Part shown: positions 49,570 through 61,514 of the stretch, in pieces
Layout: the number at the start of each line of letters is the position of its first letter
Position numbering within the stretch: the stretch's first letter is position 1
DNA from: Varanus komodoensis
Lineage: Eukaryota; Chordata; Lepidosauria; Squamata; Varanidae
Length of the DNA stretch: 64,000 bases
NCBI RefSeq assembly: GCF_004798865.1
Contig: NW_025336598.1
Location: forward strand, 29,947,935 to 30,011,934
Direction: 5' to 3'
Notes under the pieces: model-generated
Told to the model about the DNA's origin: nothing
Seen by the model: the letters and a program-made list of their open reading frames with translations, nothing else
Database searches by the model: none
Translations under genes and position numbers: made by a program

Positions 49570-52480
49570 CCCACGGCTCATTCTATCATCTGAAGCAGTT
49601 GTTCTCATTGAACTGTCCACTACAACCTCGAGATCTCAGTCAGTCACCTTTTGTTCAGTTCCTAACAGGTTATACTTCAAGTTGGGAGTGTTGGCCTCAA
49701 CATGCATTACTTTACCCTTGCTTACAATAAACTGCATTTGCTATTTTGATGGTTGTTCCCCCAGTTTGGGGAGATCCCTTGGGGACACATCTTTATTTTT
49801 TTTAATTATCTTAAATAATTTGGTCTTCAGCAACCTTGACCACTTCACTGCTCCCTTCTAATTCTAGAGCATTTATAAATGAATTTAAAAGCATGGGTCC
49901 CAAAATAGATCCCTGTGGGATCCCACTATATTGGAAGAATTTTCCATTTATTCCTACTTTCTCCTTTCAGGGGTCCTCCTATCTTACCAGTGACTGCCAA
50001 GTTTGCTGAGGAGTCTTTGGTGAGCAACTCTGTCAAAAGCCTTTGGGATGTGCAAGAAAACAATGTCCACATGCTTACTGACACTCTCAAAAGAACTCTA
50101 AAAAGTTAGTGAGACAGGACTTAGCATTGTGAAAGCCATGTTGATTCTTTCTCGGCAGAGCTTGTCCACCTATATGCTTACGAATTTTGTATGTAATACT
50201 GCTTCCAATCAATTTACCCAGAACAGGCATTAAACTATATGGTCTGTGATTTCCTGCACCCATTGATAAAAACTGATTACCACTTTCCATTCCTTTGGTA
50301 CAGAGGCTGATATTAAGACACGCTGCATATTTTTGTAAGAAGGTCAGTAATTTTATATTTGAGCTCTTTAAGATTTATTAATTTTCACTTTGTCAACACA
50401 GCAGAGAATGTCAAATCTTTTCATTGCTATTTGTCTTAATTCCTCAGACTCCTTTCCTGTAAACACCAGCTCAGGCACAAGTATCTTCAGTAAAGATGGA
50501 TTAAAACAATCCATTCAGCTTTCTTGCAGTGCCTTTTCAGTCTTGCCAGTGTCATCCAATGGCCCAAATGCTTTTCATATATTTAAAGAGTATTTTATTT
50601 TTAGCCTTGGCATTGTTAGTGACGTGCTCTTCAAAATACTTACTTTTGCTCTGCTTACATCTCCCTTGTGGAAGTTTGTGCTCATGTTTGTTTCAGTTAG
50701 ACAAGACTTCCATTTTCTGAAGGCTGACTTCTCTCTAATAGCTTCCTTGACACTGCTCATTAACCATATTAGTGACCTCTTGGACTGGGTGCTACATTTC
50801 CTACTTTGTGGTATACATGCTATTGAACTTCTATTGTTGTGGTTTTGCATAATCTCCAAGCTTTTAGAAGGAATTTGACCCGCTTCACTGCCCCTTTCAA
50901 CTCCTTTTTTTACCAGTTACCTCATTTCAGAGAAGCTTTCTCATTGGCGGCCACATATGACTATGTTGGACCTCTTCGGCACTCACTCTTCCACTTAAAC
51001 ATCTATTAAATCTGATCACACTGTGGTTACTGTTTCCAGTTGGTTCAACAACATTTACGTCTCATCCTGGGTCCTGTTAAATTTTGTTTAGGATCAAATC
51101 CAGGATTGCCTCCCCTCTGATATATTCCATGACCAACTGTTTGACTAAATGCGCGGTTGTTTAGGGCATTGATAAATTTAAGCTCTTTGTCAGAACTGGA
51201 ACATGCAGTCTAGTCCTGATTTGGGCAGTTGAATTCACCTATTATTACAACACCACCTCATTTGGAGGCTTCCCTGAATCTATTTTCTGTATCATGATCA
51301 CGCTGAACATTCATGGGACCGATACCGTGTTCCAATTACTAAATTAATTTTGGAGGCAGGGATTGTCCCCAAAGTGCTTCGGTGGAGAAGTTTGCCCCTT
51401 TAAGTTTTTGAGTTTGCAGGACACTATGCCCCCCTTGATGGACAAAGCAAGACCTCCTCTGGTGTACCTCTTCTGGTCCTTCCTATAGGGTTTATATCCA
51501 GAAATGACTGTGTCCCATGGGTTCTCTCCTCCCACCAGGATTCCATAATACCCACTCTATCTAGGTGTGCCTTTAAAATGAGGCACCCTCAGTCTCCTAT
51601 TTGGCTTGGATGTCTAGCAGTATTTACAACACCCATATGTGCTTCTTCTTTGGCATATGCAACTTCTGGTTTTGCCCTTAGGCCTCTTTGATTGTTTATC
51701 CTGTTCCATCATATGCTTAGGGCTTTTTCCTTCCCTTCTACATTTTGGCAAACAGAAACTTTTCCATCTTCATCCTCTAGGGATGATTCAACCCAAACTG
51801 GATGTTTCCCATCTCCTGTCAGCCTTACCCCAGGGTTCAGCTAAAAAGCTGTTCTGCCATATTTATGTTTTGCTCCAGCACAGTGGCTCCATTCTTGTTT
51901 AAACAGAGCCCATGTCCCTTGTACAGGCCTGGTTTGTCACAAAATATTCCACAGTGCCTTACCTAACTAGTCTGGATCCCTCCTCCCTGGATTGCTAGCT
52001 CATCAATGCATCAGCTTCTCAGTTGCACCTATCTAGCTGGTCCTGTGCATAGAAACAGATGTCTTCCTTGGAAAAACAACATCCTGTATTTCAACTAAGT
52101 AACAAGCAAATCTGGATTCCAGGATCTCACAACCTCATTCTCCTCATATCATTGGTACCACCACGGACTACAACCACTGAGTTCCCCACCCCTCCAGACT
52201 ATCTGCAAAGCTATCCATACATGTGTGATAGCCAGCAGGCAGACAATTTAACATGCCATCTACATGCCCTTCAGAAACTCTGCCATTTATCTGTCTAACA
52301 CTCAAATATCCCACTGTCAAGAAGGTGTACATAAGACTGCCACTTTGCTTCCTGTTGTATTATGAACTTCTGATGAAAAAGGTATTAGACTTGACTCAAA
52401 TTGCCCATTTCCTTTTATTGCTTGCTTGTGACACATTATCTGCTCATGGCCTGGTGGCACATATGCAAACATTGCATAAA
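49570..52480 (-). mobile_element. Long CR1 LINE with ORF1 esterase, endonuclease and RT pieces
   Basis: On the minus strand, in the expected order: a GDSL-esterase-like block VVVRGGTNDM (GGTNDM at 52162-52145) typical of CR1 ORF1; an endonuclease block ISGYKPYRKDQKR...GGLALSIKG (about 51510-51430); and reverse-transcriptase blocks NHRPYSLMPVLGKL, NQHGFHNAKSCLTNFLEFF (50290-50087) and HVDIVFLHIPKAFDRVAHQR (about 50070-50010). Antisense 3' ORF2 sequence follows to about 49570. Frames are broken throughout, so the copy is inactive. At about 2.9 kb it is the longest CR1 here and lacks its 3' end. Confidence 0.88.
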
Positions 52481-52484
52481 GATG

Positions 52485-53215
52485 CTAATTTTGTGTGAAA
52501 CAATGACATATTAGGCATTATAGGAGATGAGCAAGCTTGTCACTGAGGAACCGTATTAGTAAGCAACACGGTTGAGTCTGTATGCCGTCTCCATCATTCA
52601 GTCTCTGTGTTTGCCCATCCCATCCATCCATCTTAGTTTGCCTTCGCATAGCCCCGGTAACAAGCTGTCAATCCCCTTCAAGCAAACCCCTAAACAGAAC
52701 AGATGAGCCCTACATGTTAGTGCCCAATCTTTGTAATCACATTCTTCAGAGAGATGTTCAGCTTGAGGTCTCTGAAGGGAATGATGCTCATATTCTTCAG
52801 CAGTGACCCAGGTGCACTTCCCTGGTTTTACTAGCAGTAATCTATTTTCCTGAGCTTTCTGAGCTTTTTATGATGAGCCAAACTTCATATCAGTTGATGC
52901 TGTTTGTTATGGCTAGGTGTCCTTCAGTATATAAGAATTCTGCTTTGTCCCTCTCCTGGAAGACGGCTGGGTGCTCTTTGTCTGAGAGTGTTTGTATCCA
53001 GCAGGCAGTTCTAGCCAGCATTGACTGAATGGCATGCTTACGTTCAGAAACAAGTTAGTACTTATGTTTGAGATGCAGGGTGGCTGGTCCCCTCCCCTCA
53101 AGAACAGAAGTTCTTTCCAGTTTCAAACAATGCAGTTACATATGCATATAGTGAGACTGCATGCTTTTTGGAGGATAAACAATACAGATTGTAAAATAGA
53201 GATCGGAATCTTCCG
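52485..53215. other. Probable XIRP2 5' intron, nothing recognised
   Basis: No repeat or exon is recognised between the long CR1 and the microsatellite that follows. Confidence 0.5.
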
Positions 53216-53218
53216 TCT

Positions 53219-53257
53219 GTCCTTCCTTCCTTCCTTCCTTCCTTCCTTCCTTCCTTC

Positions 53258-53307
<50 letters not shown>
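53219..53307. repeat. (CCTT)n(CTTT)n compound microsatellite
   Basis: About nine CCTT units followed by about twelve CTTT units with a clean switch between them, pyrimidine-only on the plus strand. Confidence 0.97.
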
Positions 53308-53308
<1 letters not shown>

Positions 53309-53730
53309 AGAGGTCTAAAAGCTTGAGAAAAATGGGTTGGGGAGAAAAATTCTGGAAAAAAATTTCCACAAAAGATTCCAGGCTAAAATGGAATGCTGCA
53401 TGTCAATTTTTCTACGCTCACCTCCATTTTTTGTTTTTGCCTTAGGACTTTAGATCTTTAGGTTACCTGCCTGGACAGACACTCAGGTAATGTGAGGTAA
53501 TAAAGGTGGATTCTGGGATGCATCTTCCAGCCTCCTGAAAAAGCACTTGTTCAGCCAGGCTTTCTCCGGTTTGCAATTAACTCATATGCTGCTCCATCTT
53601 TCCGCTCCTCATATTGCTTGGTATTGGTATTACAGCTGAAACTGTTTTAATAGTACATTGTAAATATGATTAGGGTTGTTCTGGTAGTTTAAATTGTTTT
53701 CATGGTGCTTTTAAAAGATGATTTTTAATA

Positions 53731-53960
53731 CAGGGTGAACCTAAAGTAGGTGTGCAGTACTGATTGGGTCACATTTAGTCCCTTAGGTGCTTGAAATGTC
53801 CTCCATCAACGTTGCAGCATTCCTGGAACTTGTGCCCAGCACTGCAACACAAATTCTGGTTAGCACCAACTTTGATAAATACTTGCAAGATGAACTCCTT
53901 CAATGCATCCACTGTGCAAGGTCATCCATGAGCAGATCGGTACTGTACATCTACTTTGCG
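53731..53960 (-). mobile_element. Tc1/mariner-type DNA transposon remnant
   Basis: The plus-strand edge starts ACAGGGTGAACCTAAAGTAG, a TIR-like terminus. Read on the minus strand, the sequence before it encodes CSAGHKFQECCNVDGGHFKH then LRD and a stop, like the C-terminal 'CxxxGGHFEHL' end of DDE_3-type transposases I recall from animals. Only the last part is legible. Upstream it decays. The family call is moderate. Confidence 0.5.
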
Positions 53961-54924
53961 ATTTGTCTGTAGTTTGTTATACTAAGTGGTATAGAAGTAT
54001 TATTAGTAAGTGAAACAGATCATGAATACGGCTTCTTCCAAGATAGGAGCAGCACTTTCAACCCTGGCAGGCTCAACCATGTGTTTGGTGTTATGTCCTA
54101 ATGCAGTCTGGAGTCCGCAGTAGGAACTTCTGTCCACATCAGCCCTCAGCAAAATAGCTAAAGCTTGGGTGAACGAAGCTGCACGCAGAGCACCCATCTG
54201 TACCTACACATCCTTACCCATTAGAACTGGAACCATGCCCACATTTCTGACTTGGGGTATGCCCCATAGAGCTTCTTTCCTAGAATAAACAATCTTGAGG
54301 GCCACTAGACTGGCTGATGGCATTTTTACTGACTGGTGCTATGATTTCCTATTGCTTGGTCTGCATTTTTCTGATGCATCTTTTGAACATATCACTGGGT
54401 TACAGTATATTTGCAGCAGCTATCATGCAGGCCAGTGAATTTGGGTGGGAGAGGAGGCTCACTTTGTGCAGAGGACAGAGCATGGGAGACGCTGCCATTG
54501 TCTGCTTCTTGCTGGATCTTACCATGGGCTACGACTAAGCATCTCCCTGCTGAAAGAGTCCAGGTTCTGTCTGCTTCGATTGTGCATGGTGTCTTGTAGC
54601 CACAACTGGCTGTTTATTTTCCCTGTTTCCTTGGGTCAGTTTTTGTTGTTCACTGTGGTTTGTTATCTCAGCTGAGTTCAGGCAATACATTAATCTATGT
54701 TTCAACAATCACCCAGAGTTTAACCCTCAGTCCTTGAACGAGGATTGTCCTGTTTCTGAATCCAGACTGTGGTACACTGGGGGGATACTCCCAGTCTATG
54801 GAGGAGGCATTGAGCTAGATGGACCAATAGCAAAGAAAGGCAAGAAGCTAAAAAAAATCTAGAATTTGCATGTGTGTGTCATTGTTGTGTTAATTTGTCT
54901 GCATCTAAAATGGCTATCTATATT

Positions 54925-55085
54925 TACTGTTTGTTGTATTTATATCCTGCTGTGTATGGTGTCTTACAAGGTCAAGTGAATGATTGGCCCATATTCATTC
55001 CGTGAGCTTTCATGGTGGTGTGGGGACTAGAACCTGTATCTCCTTGGTTGCAGTTCAACAATCTAATAATTACATCACACTGGTT
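54925..55085 (-). repeat. MIR/CORE-like SINE, antisense
   Basis: TTTATATCCTGCTGTGTATG tail, GATTGGCCC, GGACTAGAACCTGTATCTCC and TTGGTTGCAGTTCAACAATC in the same order as the copies near 1688 and 9345. Confidence 0.5.
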
Positions 55086-56460
55086 CTCACTGCTAGTGCT
55101 GCTAGTCCTCTTTCTCTTCTTCCTCCATCTTTAAAGATATTATTGCAGCTCACTTATCTTTGCTTCATTATGTTTTTGATTTTTTATTAGTTTCTCATGA
55201 GATGTCTTTCCACTTTAATTTTTAAAAACCAGACACAACCTAACAACTCTTAATTACTCATCCTTGGTTATCAGCCACGTTTCTGCTTGCTTCTGTTCTT
55301 TAACAATTTATTTTCACACAGCATTTGGATTTTCTTAGATGTAATACATTTTTGACCCTTATCAATCTGATTTCCATGCTTACAATTGAATAGAAATTAC
55401 TTTCCTTTTGTTAACCAATTTATCTGAATGTCAGCTTTCTTTTGATAGCTTCTTGATTTATCCTCCGATTTATTACTATTGTTAATCATTCTCTCCTTCC
55501 TTATATGATCCTGTTCGTGCATTTTGTGGTTCTGTACAACTTAGTTTTCCTCATCTTTTTCTAATTGTACTTGTACTCCTGTTAATCAAGATTCCCAAAG
55601 CATCTCATTCAAGACTCACTGCTTCTTCTTCATTGCCTTCAACCATTAGGTTCTCTTATTCACTCTTTCCATATCAACGATCAGGTCTGATGATGACTTT
55701 GAGTAGTGATCCTTTTCTAGTTCTGAGCAATCCTTCTTTTGTTGCTCTTTCAATTCGTTTTCTTTCTGCTTTCTCATGCCTGTCTGCTTACTATTTGAAC
55801 TTAAATCTTTAAATAGAACACAGTATATCTAATCCCTCGCAATCCCCTCAGCCTCTTCCCATCCTTTCTGCTTGTTTGATTATGGTGGTTATTATTTTTC
55901 TTCTTTTCAAATGAGATATCTTGTGTTATTTATGTTCCTTTTCCTTTCTTTTTCACCACAGATTTTATTCTGTCATTGGCTACTGTAATTTTCAGTTATC
56001 AAAGATTGTTAAAATCCACCCATTTGTTTCTTTGATTCCACCTCTATTTTGGATCATTCTGTTATTCTGCCATAGTTGGGTGAAGGTGTAATGCAACAAA
56101 TGTTTTATTCAGTTACATATTTTGCCACTGCCCAAATGCTACTTCTTTTTGGGAGGAGGTAATAATATGGATAGGCTATATGAAGGAGACTCCTTTAATA
56201 TTCACGGACAAATTCATTCCTCTACACTAACTACTCATCTTTTGGCACTTAATGCAAGGTTAATGTAACTGGATTCTTCATGCTCTTTTGGCCACTTTCA
56301 GCAATACAACGACTTGAGGAGTTGATGCAGCTTTCAGTTACTGAACAGATGATTTTTCAGGTGTAATTACTGAGAAAACTAATAGATGGGATGAATAGAC
56401 TCTTTTCCAGTCTATGATTACTGTCCCTAAGAATGGTAGTATATATGGCTATTCATAAAA

Positions 56461-56566
56461 CTGTGTGTGTGTGTGTGTGGGGAAAGAGAGAGCGAGAGCG
56501 CACGCGCGCATAGCTTCTGTGTGTGTGTGTATCTATGGATATAGATTGTGTGTGTGTGTGTGTGTA
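56461..56566. repeat. Compound (GT)n/(GA)n/(CG) simple repeat
   Basis: TG repeats, a GA-rich link, the alternating purine-pyrimidine word GCGCACGCGCGCA, then two more TG runs. Confidence 0.95.
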
Positions 56567-57119
56567 TTCATTATACCAGATTCACTGAAATTTAAGTTAA
56601 GAAAATTGTAAATGTAAATAATGTAAATTGTAAATGTGAATAAAACCATAAATCTGTTTTATGTTTTGATTTTCAAAATTCACAATGAAACATTAATAGA
56701 AAGTTGGATGATTCTAATGTTCCTTTAGTTGGTCTTCCCCATCCAACCACGAAACCTTGCTCCCTGTTTTGTATTCTGCTGCCTGCTTTGATTTACTTGA
56801 CATGAATATGAACATGTTTCTCAGGCTCTGATTTCCTCTACATTGCTCACCTTTTTCTTTTCACTTTCAATTTAAGATTTTGTTTCTGACCTTCAAATGT
56901 ATTCATTCTCTCAAGTCTGCTTATCTTTGATTTTTCTGTCTTTGCTTTCCCCTGTCTTTGCATTGTTGCCTGCCCAGTGCTTTATTTCTTCACCTCTTTC
57001 ACACATCCATGCATTTTCTTATTGCTCCTTAACTACAGAACACTTTATGCAATGATATCAGTTGTATTGATTCTGTTCCTTTTTATTTTTATTTTAAAAT
57101 TGCAGTTCTCCACACGCTT

Positions 57120-57205
57120 ACATACACAGTAATCTTATGTATGTCTACTTGGAAGTAATTCCTATGTAGTTCCATGGAACTAACTTAGAATTGTATATAG
57201 GAATT
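57120..57205 (-). repeat. Dispersed short repeat copy, reversed
   Basis: ATGTATGTCTACTTGGAAGT and TAGTTCCATGGAACTAACTT form the inverse-oriented version of the motif at 1197-1270, diverged. Confidence 0.45.
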
Positions 57206-57439
57206 CTGCCAGCTTATCTCTCACTATTTTGTCTACGTCCTCTATTTTCTGTTTTATTTTAATATATTTTATTTTTTAATATGAATACATATAGCAAAAC
57301 CACTTGCCAAGGCAGCTCTCTCTCTATTTTATAAACTGCATGGCTGTTGTTTTAAACACTTTGCAAATAATACAGATGAGTTTACATTTAAACTTTTTCT
57401 TTACCTAGTCAAGTGGAAAAAAGGTAGGTTGACTTGTGA

Positions 57440-57787
57440 TAGAATCATGGATCATGTCATTGAAAAAGACCTCAGAGATCCCGCCTGCTGCTCAAAGCAG
57501 GTTCTGTACTGCAGGATGCAGCTACAGCATCCCTGCCAGAGGGCCAACCCGCCTCTGCTTAAACATCTCCAGAGAAGGAGAAGCCACCACCCGCTGAGGC
57601 AATTGGTTCCATTGCTAGGCAGCTCTCACTGTTAGGAAAACACATGTTTCTCTCATGAGGAGCTGAAATCAGGTTCCCTGAAAATTCCACCCATCGGTTC
57701 TAACTGTCCTCTGGAAAAAGTGGGAACTGCTCTATCTTCTACACAGTAACCTTTCAGATATCAGAAAACTATTAAAAGGTCTCCCTT
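57440..57787 (-). mobile_element. CR1 3' end, antisense (copy A)
   Basis: GATAGAATCATGGATCATGT, CCACCCGCTGAGGCAATTGG, TTCCATTGCTAGGCAGCTCT and ATTAAAAGGTCTCCCTTCA are ordered blocks of an antisense CR1 3' end. The match stops abruptly where copy B begins. Confidence 0.8.
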
Positions 57788-58800
57788 CATGGAATCATAG
57801 AATAGCAGAGTTGGAGAGGACCAAGAAGGCCATCAGGTCCATCCCTCTGCTGTTGCAAGACACCAATTTACACCATCTCACTCAGATGACTGTCTAGTTT
57901 CACCTTGAATGTCTCTAGTGTGGGAGAGCCCACAATCTCTCTAGGCAGCTGGTTCCATGTTGTATTGCTCTGACGGGTAGGAAACTTAATCTTCTCTTCT
58001 TTCAATTGTTTCCCATAGGACTTGATTTCCAAACACCTTTCTGGTTGTTCTTCTTCGGATGTGCTCCAAATTGTCAATGACCAACTCAAAATCAATCACC
58101 CAGAACTGGACACCATATTCCAAATTTGGCCTGTCGAACACAGAATAGGGTGGAACTATTGCTATAACCATGAACTGGTCACTGTGCTCCTATGTTCCAA
58201 GACTGCAGAAACTTTCTTAGGATCTGCACGGCAGAGCTTGTGATCTACTAAGACACCAAGTCCCCTTTGACTTTTACTACTGTACAACCAGTACTCTTAT
58301 CTTATAATCGTGTCTTTTTTGTTTGTTTGTTTGTTTGTTTGTTTTTGTTGTTTGGTATCTAAATGAAAGACTTCACAATGTTCTATTAAATCTCCTCTTA
58401 TCAGAGTCACCCCAGTGTTCCAGTTCATCCCAATCCTTTTGACTGTTCCTCCTAGCTTTGCACTATCTGCATATGGGGTAAGCAATCCATTTGCACCCTC
58501 TTCCAAGCAATCTGTAAAAATATTGAGCAGCAAAGGGCCTCAGACAGAGCCTGGCAGCGCCCACTTAATGCCTCCCTCCAGAAGGATGTTGAGCCATTCA
58601 TTAGCACCAGTTAAGTATGGTTGCTCAACCATCCATGGATCCAGCAAACTGTGGTGTTGTCGAACCCACATTTCACCTTCTTGTCCAGAAGGATAAAATG
58701 GACATTATGTCAGATTATCTGATTTTTATCTTCACCAAAAGCCAATCAAAGCAGTCAGATGTTGATTTGACCAGAGAGTTTGCTCAATTGCTGAAGGAAG
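57788..58800 (-). mobile_element. CR1 3' end with RT segment, antisense (copy B)
   Basis: Begins TGGAATCATAGAATAGCAGA, the inverted CR1 terminal tail. It runs through GTTTCACCTTGAATGTCTCT and GGCAGCTGGTTCCATGTTGT into antisense ORF2: minus-strand ELVIDNLEHIRRRTTRKVFG (about 58090-58030), NIFTDCLEEGANGLLTPYAD and SAKLGGTVKRIG (58525-58430). It is more complete than copy A and carries an internal (GTTT)n at 58313-58348. Confidence 0.87.
58313..58348. repeat. (GTTT)n microsatellite
   Basis: Six to seven GTTT units inside the antisense CR1 copy B. In ORF2 sense this is a Lys/Gln-rich insertion. Confidence 0.95.
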
Positions 58801-58804
58801 TTCA

Positions 58805-60695
58805 CTCTTGGGTTTCCCATACCTGAATCCAGTACTGTTTCCATTATACCACTCGGGGTGGGGGGGGGTAACAACTCTTAGTACCTGTGTGAATGTCTTT
58901 TAATCATGGACAAGTGGGGAGCAGAAAAAGAGTTGGAGATGGTAATTTTGCTCTGGATCTAAAATGTTCCTCCAAGTTGACCATTTTTTAAAGCAAAAAT
59001 CTCCCCAGTGATAGGCTTCCCACTGATAGGGAAAAAAAGCAAACCTTCTTGTATCTTCCTCTAAACTTACACATTTGGCTCATGTCTTACTCTGAAAAAT
59101 GAAGTTTTGTTTTGTTAGGAATCTGACTATCCTGGAGGGTGAAACAACTATTGATTCAAGAGCTGCAATATTAAGGAAAATTCAAGAGCACAATTTAGGG
59201 TGCCAAGATAGGAGACTTGCCTGTCAACAGATTTTGTTGATTATTTAGGTACACAAGTATAATGATAGCAGTTAATGTAGGTGATCTGTGCCTTAACTCC
59301 AATGTTTCTAATGTATCTTCCATGTGCTTCTATCGCTGTCTTGAGTATTGCAGCAAATGCTACATTGGATATTGACTCTAAATAAGAGTCAAGATTTAAG
59401 ATTCCAAAGTCAAATAAGGACATCATGCCACGCCGGATTTCCTTGCTACCATTAGCTATATGAATCTCAGTTTGTGATAGGGTACTGCTGTGGACCTGAT
59501 CTTTATATTTGCTTGAGTGGCTTAAAACAGCTTTCAGAAGGGGAAAGCATCACACTGATTTTTTTTTTTAAAAAGGAATAATTTCCTGTGACAGTACAGC
59601 TGGGTATAAGCTCCCTAGAGAGTTGTCAGAAGTCTGTGGACACAAAGACTTGGTTCATTCAGTTTCAGAAAGGGGAAAGCACACAACTCAATTCGATGAG
59701 ACTTTTGCTGGAGGCAACTTTCTCTGCATGTGTCACGTATACCTCAAGGGATAGAGCTACCACATGTATTTCAATGTGCACACATATTTTTAGCCTTGGG
59801 TCTACTCTAAGTGAATCAAATGCACCAGGGATAAGTACCAGTTGAGATTGCACCCAGGAAAAGTGTGGCACATTACTGCCAAGTCATGTTAAATCACATG
59901 GTGAGCACCTATTTTTTCACACTGTGTTATTTATGATTCTGCATCTCACAGAGCAGAAAGCTCTCTCAGATATAAATAAAGCACAGTCACAGAAAGAAGA
60001 AGAAATATGGCTGAAGTCCTCAAGGATGATCAGACCTCTATATCAAGGGTAGATCCTGGTCCTTTTCTGAGTGATTTGGAGTAGAACGGCAAGGAGTTTT
60101 GACTCCCGACAAAAGCATCCACAAAATGGTTTCCCACCCACACAAGATTATGCTGCTCAAAGGAAGAAAGCTTGAGTCTAGCAAGAGTGGATTTTTTTGA
60201 TGGAAGGATTGTGGTAACTTCTGGGCTTGAAATTCTTTACCGTTAAGGTCACCATCCTATACAGGTTTAGACGGGGGGGGGGGGGGATCTACAATTTCTA
60301 CCAGTGCTGGCTGGAGCAAACTGGAAGTTGTAGGACTTTTTCTCTCCAAATGTGGACAGGTTTGCACCCTAGGTTACATTTTTTTGTTCCAGGGTCCGGT
60401 CTGATGGCTCTCAGGGTCTGTGAAAGGCAAGCAGGCCTTGTAAGACTGGACTTCTCTCTTCTGCTCTGTGCAGTGTATACACTTCGATGGTGAACTGGCA
60501 GCAGACAGGAACCCCCTCTTGTTTTTGAAACCCGATCTACGCTCCCTGATGAACTGCTTGGGACCTAGGCAAAAGCTTTAAAATGGATGAAGGGTGTGTG
60601 GAGGAAAGCTTGATTAAAACAATAAGAACACGTATGTGCTGAAACAAAAACGAAAGCATTACAATGCGAGGATAAAATCGGCATTTAACTCATCA
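58805..60695. other. Probable XIRP2 5' intron, nothing recognised
   Basis: G runs at about 58858-58867 and 60273-60286. Open frames overlap on both strands and show no domain. No exon is recognised. Confidence 0.5.
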
Positions 60696-60699
60696 GACT

Positions 60700-61510
60700 G
60701 GATTACAGACTGAAGGGCTGCTTCTCTAAAAAATCCTACTGGCAGGGAAGGGAGCGAACCTCGCCTCCCTTAGCAGGACGATCCACCGGCTGGAAGCAGT
60801 CATCAAGAAGGCCCTCTTTCATGTCACCACCAAGTGTAACTGAGACGGGGGCAGTCTTGAAAGAAGGGCCTCTCCAGATGACGTTAAGACCTGGGCAGGC
60901 TCATATGGGCGATGGCTCACATGGCCTTTTGGGTACCCTCGTCCCAGGCCTTATAGGGCTCGCAGGTCATGGCCAGCACGATGACTTCTGCCCAGAAGCA
61001 GCCAGTGGAGCTGTCCCAACGAGGGAGTGCCAAGCGTCCCATCCACAGACATGGTCATTGGTCTGGCAGCAGCGCTCTGGACCAGAGGAACTTTCTGAGC
61101 CATTCTTGAAGGCAACCCACCTTCTGCACGCCACAGAGGACCACATGGGTATGACTAAGCGTGCCGACCATGGCCAGGTCAGACAACTGCAGGGATGGGC
61201 ACAGCGGGCGCCCTAGTCTCAGCTGGACGAACACTCTCTTGGCTACTGCTGAGACCCGGGCGTGAGTCCAACAGTGCACCCAAATGGTGAACCTGACTCT
61301 TCAGGGGAATGTAACCTCATCAGGTATCCCAATTTGCTGATCCACCTTTGACTAGCCAGAGCTACCTCTGACTTACGTGGACTGAGCTTCACTCTGTTTG
61401 ACTTCCCCCAGTCAATACGAGACATTGGGTACCAGTTTAGAGTGAGAACAGCTTCTTTGAACTTAGATGGAAAGCAGAGCTGGAAATGGGTGTCACCCAC
61501 ATGCTGGAGA
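60700..61510 (-). mobile_element. L2-like LINE-derived repeat, antisense
   Basis: Plus-strand order: CGAAAGCATTACAATGCGAG, a tail, CCAGATGACGTTAAGACCTG, GGCAGGCTCATATGGGCGAT, GGACCAGAGGAACTTTCTGA, CTGACTCTTCAGGGGAATGT and GAAATGGGTGTCACCCACAT. I recall the same order from squamate LINE-derived repeats that continue into an L2-type reverse transcriptase. It is probably the same family as 14225-14935 but a different segment. Confidence 0.55.
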
Positions 61511-61514
61511 TGCT

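Larger units (their letters stand above)
54000..57430. other. Probable XIRP2 5' intron, T-rich
   Basis: Pyrimidine- and T-rich sequence. It includes a MIR-like SINE (54925-55085), a compound GT microsatellite (56461-56566) and a reversed dispersed-motif copy (57120-57205). No exon is recognised. Confidence 0.5.
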
